From positions 1 through 52,887 of the forward strand of contig NZ_NHYL01000010.1 of the NCBI RefSeq assembly GCF_003288905.1: 52,887 nt of DNA, written 5' to 3'. Below are positions 44,432 through 52,887 of this stretch, one piece after another. The DNA comes from Helicobacter sp. 11-8110. GTDB lineage: Bacteria; Campylobacterota; Campylobacteria; Campylobacterales; Helicobacteraceae. Position 1 is the first letter of the stretch; each line of letters starts with the position of its first letter. The notes beneath the pieces are model-generated. The model was not told the origin of the DNA. It ran no database searches and saw only the letters and a program-made list of their open reading frames with translations. The position numbers were made by a program, and so were the translations under genes.

Positions 44432-44484
44432 TAAAATAATGAACTTTAAAAGTCAATTTTTTCTTAAACTTGCCAAGATTGACT
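44432..44484 (+). promoter_or_regulatory. Leader of the hyd operon: -10-like box and inverted repeat
   Basis: TAAAAT (44432-44437, in GATAAAATAAT) is the best -10 candidate. The leader then holds the inverted repeat AGTCAAT / ATTGACT (44451-44457, 44478-44484) with a 20-nt gap, before a strong AGGAGG ahead of hydA. The repeat could be a regulator site or an RNA stem. The known Helicobacter NikR box is not evident. Confidence 0.4.
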
Positions 44485-44548
44485 CTTTAAAAGTTTTTAA
44501 AAGTTAAAAATAATCTTATTTTTAACACATTTCTTTAGGAGGATTAAG

Positions 44549-45700
44549 TTGGAAAAAGAAGAGCTCTTGCTTCAAAAAGCACAAAAAAGATTAAAAGAGA
44601 TTAGTAAATTCCCAGCCTTAAAAGAAGGAAGCAGCATTAAAAAAATGTTACAAGAAAAGGGAATTTCAAGAAGAGATTTTCTAAAATGGGCAGGTGCGAT
44701 GACTGCAATGCTTTCACTTCCCGCAAGCTTTGCACCGCTAACTGCAAAGGCTGCTGAAGTAGCTGATCGCTTACCTGTCATTTGGCTTCATTTAGCAGAA
44801 TGCACCGGCTGCAGTGAAAGCTTACTTAGAAGCGATGGACCAGGTATTGCAAGTTTAATTTTTGATTATATCTCTTTAGAATATCACGAAACCATTATGG
44901 CAGCTTCTGGCTTCCAAGCCGAACACAATCTTCAATCAGCTATGGAAAAATACAAAGGACGTTATGTTTTAATGGTAGAAGGTGGCGTTCCAACTGCACT
45001 AGAAGGGCAATATTTAACCATTGGAGCACACGGCAAAACAGGTTTAGAAACTGCTAAGGAAGCAAGTGAAAATGCAGCAGCTATCTTTGCAATTGGAACC
45101 TGTTCTAGTTTTGGCGGTATTCAAGCAGCTAATCCAAATCCTACTGCTGCTAAACCACTTAGTGCCATTACTAATAAGCCTGTTATCAATGTCCCAGGCT
45201 GTCCTCCAAGCGAAAAAAATATTGTTGGAAATGTGATTCATTTTATTTTGTTTGGAACCTTGCCAAGCCTTGATGCTTTCAATCGCCCCAAATGGGCTTA
45301 TGGACTTAGAATCCACGATCTATGTGAGAGAAGGGGACACTTTGATGCAGGGGAATTTGTTCAAAGCTTTGGCGATGAGGGAGCCAAAAATGGATATTGC
45401 CTTTATAAAGTTGGTTGCAAAGGACCTTACACTTTTAATAACTGCTCCAAACTTCGCTTTAACTCCCACACAAGTTGGCCAATTCAAGCAGGACACGGCT
45501 GCATTGGCTGTAGCGAACCAAACTTCTGGGATACTATGGGACCTTTTGAAGAACCACTTGGAAACAAAGTCTATAATGTCCCTTTCTTTAGTGGAAAAGA
45601 TAGAACAGCAGACAATATCGGAATCACGCTATTAGGGGTTGCGGCAATTGGTATGGCAGCACACGCTGTTTTATCTAGTATGAGAAAAAATAAAGACTAA
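44549..45700 (+). CDS. hydA: [NiFe] uptake hydrogenase small subunit HydA
   Basis: A 383-aa iron-sulfur subunit that passes electrons from the NiFe site toward cytochrome b. A twin-arginine signal SRRDFLKWAG (Arg41, Arg42) sends the folded dimer across the inner membrane. The cluster cysteines lie in CTGCSESLLRSDGP, VPGCPPSEKN and HGCIGCSEPNFWD. A C-terminal helix anchors the subunit. The start is TTG 44549, 6 nt behind AGGAGG; no ATG is nearby and the Tat region requires this N-terminus. First gene of hydABCDE. Confidence 0.95.
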   Translation: MEKEELLLQKAQKRLKEISKFPALKEGSSIKKMLQEKGISRRDFLKWAGAMTAMLSLPASFAPLTAKAAEVADRLPVIWLHLAECTGCSESLLRSDGPGIASLIFDYISLEYHETIMAASGFQAEHNLQSAMEKYKGRYVLMVEGGVPTALEGQYLTIGAHGKTGLETAKEASENAAAIFAIGTCSSFGGIQAANPNPTAAKPLSAITNKPVINVPGCPPSEKNIVGNVIHFILFGTLPSLDAFNRPKWAYGLRIHDLCERRGHFDAGEFVQSFGDEGAKNGYCLYKVGCKGPYTFNNCSKLRFNSHTSWPIQAGHGCIGCSEPNFWDTMGPFEEPLGNKVYNVPFFSGKDRTADNIGITLLGVAAIGMAAHAVLSSMRKNKD

Positions 45701-45717
45701 TTCACAAAGGGGAATAA

Positions 45718-47454
45718 ATGACAAAAAGAATTATTGTTGATCCTATTACAAGAATCGAAGGACATTTAAGAATCGAAGTCATTGTTGATGAAAATAATGT
45801 CATCACTGATGCTTATTCAAGCTCGACTTTGTGGAGAGGTATTGAAGTGATTGTCAAAAACCGCGATCCCCGAGATGTTGGTTTTATGGTGCAAAGGATT
45901 TGCGGAGTTTGCACCTATTCTCACTACAAAGCAGGAATCACAGCCGTTGAAGATGCTCTAGGCATTCAAATCCCTTTTAATGCCCAAATGGTGCGAAGCC
46001 TTATGAATGTTTCTCTTGTGCTACACGATCATTTAGTGCATTTCTATCACCTACACGGATTAGATTGGTGCGACATTACTAGCGCTCTCAAAGCTGATCC
46101 CAAAAAAGCTTCAGAACTTGCCTTTAAATATGTTAAAAACCCTATTGCAACAGGCGAAGATGAACTTAAAGCTGTGCAAGAAAAAGTAGCAAAATTTGCA
46201 AGCGCCAAACAAGGCTTAGGTCCTTTTGCAAATGCTTATTGGGGGCATAAAACTTACCAATTCTCACCAGAACAAAATCTCATTGTGCTTTCTCATTATC
46301 TAAAAGCACTTGAAGTGCAAAGAGTAGCTGCGCAAATGATGGCAATCTTTGGAGCAAAACAACCACACCCACAAAGCTTAACCGTTGGTGGAGTAACTTG
46401 TGTAGCCGATATTTTAGATCCTTCAAGGCTTGGAGATTGGCTCACCAAATACAAAGAAGTTGCCGATTTTATAAATCGTGCTTATTATGCTGATGTAGTA
46501 ATGGCAGCTGAAGTCTATAAAAACGAACCCAGTGTGCTTAAAGGTTGTGGCGTAAAAAACTTCCTAAGCTATGCAGAGATTCCAGTCAATCGCAATGAGA
46601 CACTTTATAGCAGTGGAATCGTTCGCAATGGAGATATTTCAAAACTCATTGAAATCAACGAGGAATTAATCACTGAAGAAGCAACACATTCGTGGTATCA
46701 AAACGACAAAGCCCTTCACCCCTATGATGGAGAGACAACACCTAACTATACCGGCTTTGTAGATGCTGATACGATCGGACCTGATGGCACTCCGATAAAA
46801 ACAAAAGCTCTAAACTTAGATGGAAAATATAGCTGGATAAAATCTCCTCGCTACAATGGTGAGTCTATGGAAGTTGGACCTTTGGCTGCTATCGTTGTGG
46901 GATTAGCAGCTAAAAATCCAAGAATCACAAAAATTGCCACCCAATTCCTAAAAGACACTGGTTTGCCTATTGAAGCGCTTTTCACAACTTTGGGCAGAAC
47001 AGCAGCAAGACTTTTAGAATGTAAGCTTTCTGCAGATTATGGAATTGAAGCCTTTAACTCTCTAGTTGAAAACCTAAAAACCGGCGATCAAGCTACTTGC
47101 GCACCTTATGAGATAGATAACAACAAAGAATACAAAGGACGCTACATCGGAAATGTTCCACGGGGTATGCTAAGCCACTGGGTTAGAATCAAAGATGGAG
47201 TGGTTTCAAACTACCAAGCAGTCGTTCCAAGCACTTGGAATGCAGGACCAAAAGATTCTAAAAATCAAATGGGACCTTATGAGGCTTCCTTAGTGGGCAT
47301 TAAGATTCAAGACATTACTCAACCTTTAGAAATTATCCGCACAATCCACTCTTTTGATCCTTGTATTGCTTGTGCGGTGCATTTAATGGATACTAAAGGT
47401 AACGAAATTGGACAATACAAAATTGACCCAATCGCGATGAATTGCAATATCTAA
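45718..47454 (+). CDS. hydB: [NiFe] uptake hydrogenase large subunit HydB
   Basis: A 578-aa catalytic subunit oxidising H2 at the periplasmic face. The nickel ligands are in RICGVCTYSH (Cys62, Cys65) and DPCIACAVH (Cys549, Cys552). The 23 residues after His555 are the usual tail to be removed by the HydD protease after metal insertion. Supports respiratory use of hydrogen. It lies 17 nt after hydA. Confidence 0.96.
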   Translation: MTKRIIVDPITRIEGHLRIEVIVDENNVITDAYSSSTLWRGIEVIVKNRDPRDVGFMVQRICGVCTYSHYKAGITAVEDALGIQIPFNAQMVRSLMNVSLVLHDHLVHFYHLHGLDWCDITSALKADPKKASELAFKYVKNPIATGEDELKAVQEKVAKFASAKQGLGPFANAYWGHKTYQFSPEQNLIVLSHYLKALEVQRVAAQMMAIFGAKQPHPQSLTVGGVTCVADILDPSRLGDWLTKYKEVADFINRAYYADVVMAAEVYKNEPSVLKGCGVKNFLSYAEIPVNRNETLYSSGIVRNGDISKLIEINEELITEEATHSWYQNDKALHPYDGETTPNYTGFVDADTIGPDGTPIKTKALNLDGKYSWIKSPRYNGESMEVGPLAAIVVGLAAKNPRITKIATQFLKDTGLPIEALFTTLGRTAARLLECKLSADYGIEAFNSLVENLKTGDQATCAPYEIDNNKEYKGRYIGNVPRGMLSHWVRIKDGVVSNYQAVVPSTWNAGPKDSKNQMGPYEASLVGIKIQDITQPLEIIRTIHSFDPCIACAVHLMDTKGNEIGQYKIDPIAMNCNI

Positions 47455-47466
47455 AGGGGGCATATT

Positions 47467-48135
47467 ATGGAAACAAAATACAAATCTGTCCTTGAGTTTT
47501 CAAAACTAACAAGGATATTTCATTGGATTCGTGCTTTGGCGATTTTTGCGCTTATCGCCACAGGTTTCTACCTTGCCTACCCTTTTTTAAGTGCCAATCC
47601 AGATTATGAGATTTATTCTCTATCAAGAATCTGGCATATATCCATCGGATTTTTACTTATTGCAATTTCAATCTTTAGAATCTACCTCTTTGTTTTTACA
47701 AAAGAATGTCAAATGGAGCGTCGCTCATTTTTAGATCTCATTAACCCAATAGTATGGTTTCAGATTCTAAAAACCTATCTTTTGCTTGGGGGACATCCGC
47801 GCAACAAAGGCTCTTACAATCCTTTGCAGCTTGTAACCTACATTGCCATAATGATTCTTATTATTCTCATCTCGCTAACAGGGCTTATTCTCTATACACA
47901 TGTTTATCACCAAGGGCTTGGCGGTTTCCTTATGCCAATTATGAAGCCCCTAGAAGTGCTTTGTGGCGGGATAGCAAATGTCCGCTTAATTCACCATATT
48001 TTGACTTGGGCATTTATTATTTTCATTCCTATCCATATTTATATGGTAAGCTGGAATGCAATGAAATTTCCAGGTTCAGGAATCGACACAATCGTAAGCG
48101 GACTAAGATTTGAAAAAGATGAAACACATCAATGA
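47467..48135 (+). CDS. hydC: Hydrogenase cytochrome b subunit HydC
   Basis: A 222-aa inner-membrane dihaem cytochrome b that takes electrons from HydA to the quinone pool. Four membrane helices are visible, with candidate haem His residues in [25 protein letters not shown] and [19 protein letters not shown]. It fits the Ni/Fe-hydrogenase b-type cytochrome family. It overlaps hydD by 4 bp. Confidence 0.93.
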   Translation: METKYKSVLEFSKLTRIFHWIRALAIFALIATGFYLAYPFLSANPDYEIYSLSRIWHISIGFLLIAISIFRIYLFVFTKECQMERRSFLDLINPIVWFQILKTYLLLGGHPRNKGSYNPLQLVTYIAIMILIILISLTGLILYTHVYHQGLGGFLMPIMKPLEVLCGGIANVRLIHHILTWAFIIFIPIHIYMVSWNAMKFPGSGIDTIVSGLRFEKDETHQ

Positions 48136-48677
48136 AGATTCTCATTTTAGGCATTGGAAATATTCTTTTTGGCGATGAGGGGATTGGAGTGCATCTCTCC
48201 AATTTTCTCAAAGTCAATTACACTTTTAGCAGTGAGCATTCACTAGATATTATTGATGGCGGAACGATGGCGCAGCACCTAATCCCCATTATCACTCAAT
48301 ATGATCGCGTTTTAATCTTAGATTGCATTGATGCTGATGATGCCAAAATCGGAGATGTGTATTTTTTTGACTTCAGTGCCATCCCAGATAATATCACTTG
48401 GGCAGGTAGCGCACACGAAGTAGAAATGCTACAAACACTAAAGATGATTGAAATGTTAGGCGACTTGCCACCCACCAAAATCCTAGGTGTGAAGCCTGTC
48501 GTTATCGGAAGCGATCCAACATTTGAATTATCTCCTGAAATTCTAAAAGCGGCTAAAACAATGGAAACACAAGCTATCAAATACCTCCAAGAGCTAGGAA
48601 TCAAAACCAACCCAAAAGATCAAAAAACCCAAAAAGATTTACAAGAAATCGCAAATCTCTCTTACAAAGGCTTTTAA
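48132..48677 (+). CDS. hydD: Hydrogenase maturation protease HydD
   Basis: A 181-aa HyaD/HupD-type endopeptidase that clips the C-terminal tail of HydB once nickel is bound. The signature [18 protein letters not shown] includes the nickel-sensing Glu16. [11 protein letters not shown] carries the second conserved Asp, and GSAHEV the His. The start overlaps hydC and the end is one base before hydE. Confidence 0.94.
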   Translation: MKILILGIGNILFGDEGIGVHLSNFLKVNYTFSSEHSLDIIDGGTMAQHLIPIITQYDRVLILDCIDADDAKIGDVYFFDFSAIPDNITWAGSAHEVEMLQTLKMIEMLGDLPPTKILGVKPVVIGSDPTFELSPEILKAAKTMETQAIKYLQELGIKTNPKDQKTQKDLQEIANLSYKGF

Positions 48678-48678
48678 T

Positions 48679-50349
48679 TTGCTACTTGCACTTGACTTTT
48701 TACTTATCCAAAATTTACAAAATTTAGAAAAAATTAAAAACTTTCTTTGCAAAACACTCACCCAAACCGCCCATACTTTTGAGCTTGAAACACAAATACT
48801 CCAAACTGATACAAGCTTCACACTAGAAGCCAAAGGAGAGGAGCAAAACCTATTAAATTTCACAAACGCTTTATCTACAAGTCTTCCACTCTCTTTGCAA
48901 TGGACTTTTAAGGAGCTAAGAATTTTAAAAGCACTCTCCCCCACCCACTCTCTCCCAAGCCCACAAGAATCATCAAACCTACTCACCCCGCTTGAATTAG
49001 AAAAAGTTACCCAAAAAGATTCAAGCGCTTTTTGCAATCTATGGGAAAGTTTCATTGACTTCACACCCCAAAAAGTTACTTTTCTAAAAGACAATCAAAA
49101 ACTCCCCCTAAACAACCCAAAAGAACTCCAAGAATCACTCCAATACCTAAGCACACTTCTTAAAAATAAACAAAGTATTTTTCTAAAAACTCCCCTAGGC
49201 AAAAAAGAAGTCATTCTCTTTGATGAAAATAATCCACCAAAAATTCAATCCCCCTACATTTTTGTGCCATTTTGTCTAAACAATGCCCAATCCCTCTTTA
49301 AAATTAGCACTGAAGAATGCCAAGCATTAGCCACGCTAGAAAAGCCCCTCATCACACTCAAGCCCAAATCCATTCTCAAAGCGCTTTTTCCGACACACGA
49401 AGTGCCTTGTATTCTCCCCTTTGATCCTATTTTGTTACTACTAAGCAAATTCTTAGAATCCCACAGTGGCTTTTATCTCATAGAACCTAGCCAAAAGCTA
49501 AGTAACGGAATCTGCCAATTTTTCAAAACTGATGACACTCCACTAGAAATTAGCGTTGGTAAAAACTCCCTTATTTTAAAACATCATTTTAAAGCCACTC
49601 CCACCACAGCCACTTGCCCAGAACTTCTAGCCTTTAAAAACACGATAAAATCCCAAAACTTAACCCAAACAAATGCGCTCTATCTAGGCAAGCACCCAAC
49701 GCATTTTATGCTCTATTTTAACCAAAGCTTCAAAACCCCTATAGAATTCACCCTCCAAACTAACCTAGCCCAAATCCTAGAGATTCTAAAAACCCAAAAC
49801 CCCACCACCCAATCTTTGCTAAAAAACTTCACCAAAGCCAATGAAACTCTCATCTCACAGCTAGAATCACTCCCCCCACACGATAGATTTTCAAGCAATC
49901 TCTTAGATTTACTAGGCTTGTGCGCTATCTTGCTAGATTTACACGCACCCTTTCCCTTTACACCAAACTTTGATTCAAATCTCAAAGCCGCTACAAAAGC
50001 ACTCTTGCAAAAAGCAGGGGAATTTGTCGGTGCCAAAGGACCACGTATTGACTTTAGATTAGAAAAAGACAAGGAAGGCAAAATCTACCTTGACACTCTA
50101 CGCACCTTGCGATCAGTAATGAGCTTCAAACTCGCAGGAGTGGAGAGCGAATTGCTTTGTTTTGGCATTTTAGATTCGATGGCAGAATTCTTTGCTAACC
50201 TAAGTCGCGATATGGAGGAAAACTATAGCACAAAAGGCATCATCATCTGCGGAGAAATGTTTTTAAACAAACAATTCCTAGATCAATTCATCCACTATCT
50301 CCCAAAAGATTCTGAAGTGCTTGGCTGTGAAATAATGGACTTCATCTAA
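48679..50349 (+). CDS. hydE: HydE, hydrogenase-associated protein
   Basis: A 556-aa protein at the place of H. pylori hydE, last gene of the hydrogenase operon and needed there for hydrogenase activity by an unknown mechanism. The start is TTG 48679 with AAAGG upstream; no ATG is available. No catalytic motif was recognised. The C-terminal 120 residues look like a distinct domain (DFRLEKDKEGKIYLDTLRTL, KGIIICGEMFLNKQFLDQF) with a faint HypF/Kae1-like flavour, not proven. It is rich in Leu, Thr, Lys and Pro. Cytoplasmic. Confidence 0.82.
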   Translation: MLLALDFLLIQNLQNLEKIKNFLCKTLTQTAHTFELETQILQTDTSFTLEAKGEEQNLLNFTNALSTSLPLSLQWTFKELRILKALSPTHSLPSPQESSNLLTPLELEKVTQKDSSAFCNLWESFIDFTPQKVTFLKDNQKLPLNNPKELQESLQYLSTLLKNKQSIFLKTPLGKKEVILFDENNPPKIQSPYIFVPFCLNNAQSLFKISTEECQALATLEKPLITLKPKSILKALFPTHEVPCILPFDPILLLLSKFLESHSGFYLIEPSQKLSNGICQFFKTDDTPLEISVGKNSLILKHHFKATPTTATCPELLAFKNTIKSQNLTQTNALYLGKHPTHFMLYFNQSFKTPIEFTLQTNLAQILEILKTQNPTTQSLLKNFTKANETLISQLESLPPHDRFSSNLLDLLGLCAILLDLHAPFPFTPNFDSNLKAATKALLQKAGEFVGAKGPRIDFRLEKDKEGKIYLDTLRTLRSVMSFKLAGVESELLCFGILDSMAEFFANLSRDMEENYSTKGIIICGEMFLNKQFLDQFIHYLPKDSEVLGCEIMDFI

Positions 50350-50467
50350 GCCCACGCATTCCAAAGCTATCACTTAACTTCCTACCTTACTCCAAGCATT
50401 TCAAATCCACTCAAAAAATAATTTAAATCATAAAACATAAAAAATTTTAAATTTAAGCAAAAAATAA

Positions 50468-50484
50468 GGGGGGGGGGGCATAAT
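50468..50484 (+). promoter_or_regulatory. Promoter with G11 tract in the spacer, upstream of the autotransporter gene
   Basis: G11 (50468-50478) runs directly into CATAAT (50479-50484), a likely -10, 33 nt before the ATG at 50518. The tract thus fills the spacer between -35 and -10, as in phase-variable promoters of Neisseria porA/opc. Length changes would alter transcription but not the frame. Confidence 0.65.
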
Positions 50485-50517
50485 AGTGTCTCATTTTATT
50501 ATTTTAAAGGAGAATGA

Positions 50518-52887
50518 ATGAAAATTTCAATCGCAGCAAGTCGAGTTTTGACAAGCTTAGGTGTAGTCGCTGCTTTATCAAGCAGTGCTATTGCAGCCGC
50601 AGATACTGTTAATAACACAGACTTTACTACAAAGTTTAAAGAAAACACAACAGGAAATTGGGAATACAAAAACACAGCTAATGATTTAACTCTTAGTGTT
50701 GATCCAACATCGGTAACCACAGGTGAAGGCTCAAATATTAAGCCAATAGAACTTAATAAGCTTACTATTAATGCTAACTCATTTACTGGAGATGTTGGTG
50801 TAACACTAGGTGGAGCTGAAAATCCATTCAACACAGAAGATCCACTTGCAGACACTTATTCTTTTAACATTGATACTAAAGGTGATGTTACACAAAATGG
50901 TGCAACCAATGTTTATCACAACTCTAGCATCAAAAGCAGTGAAGGAGCAGTAACTTTTGGTGGTGCAGTAAATGTTGAGGGTGCAAACTTAGATATTACA
51001 AGCAAAACAGGGACTACTTTTAATAATGCATTGACTATTAGCAACAAAGGAAATGTAAATGTTACAGGTGATGCTAATCTTGGATCAGGTGCTGTAACAA
51101 TAGAATCTGGTAAATTAAATGTTACAGGAAAGCTAGCTTCAAATGGTAATACTTTCACTTTTGGATCATTAGATAATAGCTGGAATAATAACAATCAAGG
51201 AATCTACGCAAAAGGAGATGTAACACTTAACAATGGCACATTAAATATCCAAAGCAGTGATTTGCCACTTGGACAACTCAATCTCATCACTTCTGGTGGA
51301 AAAATCACCGATACAGGAGCTACATTAGGCAGTGTTAGTTTTGCACAAGATGTTTCTGAATATCTAAGCAACCAAAGCCTTCTAGCTCCATATCTTGATA
51401 CTGGTGATTATGACTTCGCTATTGATGCTAATGGCGCTGCATACAATAATTACATTCTTTATGAAGTTAAACTTTCTACAGACAATAAAACCCTTTATGT
51501 AAATGGGCAATTAAAGGATGCTTTCAAAAATGCTTTCAACAAAAATCAAGATTTTACTAATCTTAAAGGCCTTGCAACTAACCTTGTAAATGCAGAATCA
51601 ACAAATATTACTGCAGCACAAGGCGTATTAGGCATAGCACAAACAAATGTTACTGCTACAAAAACAGGCTTAGAAACTAGCAAAACTGCTACTGAAACTG
51701 CAATTAAAACAGCAGAAGCAAATAAAGCTAAAGCAGAAAAAGAACTCGCAGCAGCAAAGGATGATGCAGCTAAAAAAGTGGCTCAAGATAAAATCGATGC
51801 TCAAAACTCTATAATTACTGCACAACAAAAAGCACTTAACCAAATCACAAGCAATCTTAATGCCGCTAATGCTGAACTTAAAGCCATTGAAGCCGCTATT
51901 AAAGATTTAACAGAGAGAAAGACTGCATTTACAACCCTTCAAGGTAAAATTACTGCATTAGCAGATGGAACTACTGATGCTGAAAAAGCAAAAAAACTCA
52001 ATGAGCTTAAAAACCTTATGTTAGAAGCTCTTGCACCTAGCATTAATACAGGGGATTATTCATTAGCTAATAGCATTCTAGAAGCAGTAAAAACTCGCAC
52101 AGATTATACTATCTTAGGTGGAATTGTGCTTGGTGGTATGAATGATACACTTACTCCAATCGTTTCTGCAACTAAAGCTTCAGGAAACACAGGTGAATCA
52201 CTTGGAATCTTATCAAGTATTGCAAGCTCTAATATTCACAATCAACAAGTAATGCAAGTGATTACTAACCAAAGATTCTATAAAGACACAAGAGATGCCG
52301 CTAGAAGTGCTACAAGCTTTGCAGATGCTTCTTCATCAGCAATGACTGCAGTTAATGTTTCTAATGATATGGCAATTGGTTCTAGAATTGCAAGAGCTAA
52401 CAATCCATTCCAATCACTTTCTAAAGAAAGATTTGCTTCTATCCAAAGTGATGCGCCTTATAAATACTATGAAACTTACAATGCAGCAGTATGGGCAAAT
52501 GCTTTTGGTGGTGCTAATATCATCGATGGAGAATCAGGTGGTGTATATGGAATTAGCGTAGGTGCTGATAGCAATTTAACTGATAATGTTTTAATTGGTG
52601 CTTATTTCACTTATGCAAATGCAGAATTACAAGACAAGCTTTTAAAACAAGATTCTGATAACTTCCAATTGGGTATTTACTCTCAAATCAAAATTGCTCC
52701 AACTTGGGAATTAAACTTAAAAGCATATGGACAATTAGGTAAAACTGATCAAGATGTTACAAGCATTGCTGGTATCAACACTTCAGATTTTGATCAAAAA
52801 TTCTTTGGATTGAGTGCAAATGTAGGTAAAGTATTTGATTTTAGTAATAGCTGGTTTGTAAAACCATTTGCAGGAGTAAATTACTAC
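50518..52887 (+). CDS. Autotransporter with coiled-coil passenger (C-terminus beyond window)
   Basis: An open frame of 790 codons with no stop before the window end. ATG 50518 follows AAAGGAG and starts a signal peptide (ISIAASRVLTSLGVVAALSS). The passenger begins with beta-helix-like repeats (about 60-260; GDVTLNNGTLNIQSS). A long Ala/Lys/Thr-rich coiled coil follows (about 365-490; ETAIKTAEANKAKAEKEL) and a helical linker (about 500-600). From about 655 the type V outer-membrane barrel starts (AAVWANAFGGANIIDGESGG, LIGAYFTYANAEL, KAYGQLGKTD), with alternating aromatic strands. This is the VacA-paralogue/AT-family layout of Helicobacter. Its surface role, for example adhesion, is inferred. 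The upstream G11 tract suggests on-off switching. Confidence 0.85.
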   Translation, partial: MKISIAASRVLTSLGVVAALSSSAIAAADTVNNTDFTTKFKENTTGNWEYKNTANDLTLSVDPTSVTTGEGSNIKPIELNKLTINANSFTGDVGVTLGGAENPFNTEDPLADTYSFNIDTKGDVTQNGATNVYHNSSIKSSEGAVTFGGAVNVEGANLDITSKTGTTFNNALTISNKGNVNVTGDANLGSGAVTIESGKLNVTGKLASNGNTFTFGSLDNSWNNNNQGIYAKGDVTLNNGTLNIQSSDLPLGQLNLITSGGKITDTGATLGSVSFAQDVSEYLSNQSLLAPYLDTGDYDFAIDANGAAYNNYILYEVKLSTDNKTLYVNGQLKDAFKNAFNKNQDFTNLKGLATNLVNAESTNITAAQGVLGIAQTNVTATKTGLETSKTATETAIKTAEANKAKAEKELAAAKDDAAKKVAQDKIDAQNSIITAQQKALNQITSNLNAANAELKAIEAAIKDLTERKTAFTTLQGKITALADGTTDAEKAKKLNELKNLMLEALAPSINTGDYSLANSILEAVKTRTDYTILGGIVLGGMNDTLTPIVSATKASGNTGESLGILSSIASSNIHNQQVMQVITNQRFYKDTRDAARSATSFADASSSAMTAVNVSNDMAIGSRIARANNPFQSLSKERFASIQSDAPYKYYETYNAAVWANAFGGANIIDGESGGVYGISVGADSNLTDNVLIGAYFTYANAELQDKLLKQDSDNFQLGIYSQIKIAPTWELNLKAYGQLGKTDQDVTSIAGINTSDFDQKFFGLSANVGKVFDFSNSWFVKPFAGVNYY

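Noticed and set aside
50514-50516. ATG at 50514 as autotransporter start
   Set aside because: It is in another frame from the signal peptide. ATG 50518 leads directly into it.

Overview
The window comes from a Helicobacter-like member of the Campylobacterota. The DNA is AT-rich and densely coded. It carries blocks known from Helicobacter pylori and relatives: the [NiFe] uptake hydrogenase operon hydABCDE, fabZ-lpxA-clpX-mreB-mreC, a PgbA-like gene followed by glcD, exbB-exbD-tonB, a FlgS-type sensor kinase beside flgI, and the pseudaminic acid synthase pseI. Long G/C homopolymer tracts at surface-protein genes are also typical of the group. The presence of ilvD and of PilM/N/O-like genes suggests an enterohepatic type rather than H. 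pylori itself, but I cannot name the species.

Layout. 1-1328: an edge-truncated, start-less fragment with a G11 tract in its promoter region, then pseI. 1393-6123: a small lipoprotein, a HemN/HemW-like radical SAM protein, a YjfB-like motility protein behind a sigma28 promoter, and a large AsmA-like protein. 6183-9873: xthA-ybeY-ydjM-like-cdsA-dxr. 9941-15612: a catalase-like gene with a frameshift behind its signal peptide, corA, pgk, flgS, a FlgJ-like rod gene and flgI behind a sigma54 promoter. 15747-18812: tRNA-Pro(GGG), nadE, a DegT-family protein lacking its PLP lysine, and lpxK. 18840-20348: tonB-exbD-exbB with a Fur-box-like operator.

20529-29857 is the main accessory region, a two-partner secretion (TPS) locus read leftwards. 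It has a giant TpsA haemagglutinin with 15 GLUG-type repeats, an orphan beta-helix-like exoprotein, a small c-type cytochrome and the TpsB transporter. The TpsA reading frame is interrupted by a G11 tract next to the start codon, so in this assembly the gene is phase-OFF. It becomes one open frame of about 1460 codons with G10 or G13. Next come a fragment of an Abi-like gene and a HEPN-domain gene. The HEPN leader faces a convincing small structured RNA gene on the opposite strand, a possible toxin/antisense-RNA pair (31000-31130).

31260-37399: ilvD, three PilO/PilN/PilM-like genes, a TauE/SafE-family membrane protein and cysS. 37757-50349: PgbA-like protein, glcD, fabZ-lpxA-clpX-mreB-mreC and hydABCDE. 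50468-52887: an autotransporter whose promoter spacer is a G11 tract. The gene runs off the window in its beta-barrel.

The genes combine core metabolism, envelope building, motility and respiration with a phase-variable surface layer. Three G/C tracts, all 11 long here, act at different levels: two sit in promoters and one in a coding frame. A fourth possible tract is cut by the left edge. The strongest leads are the OFF-phase TPS locus with its C-terminal cysteine loop, the candidate HEPN/antisense RNA pair, and the DegT protein with Ser in place of the catalytic Lys.
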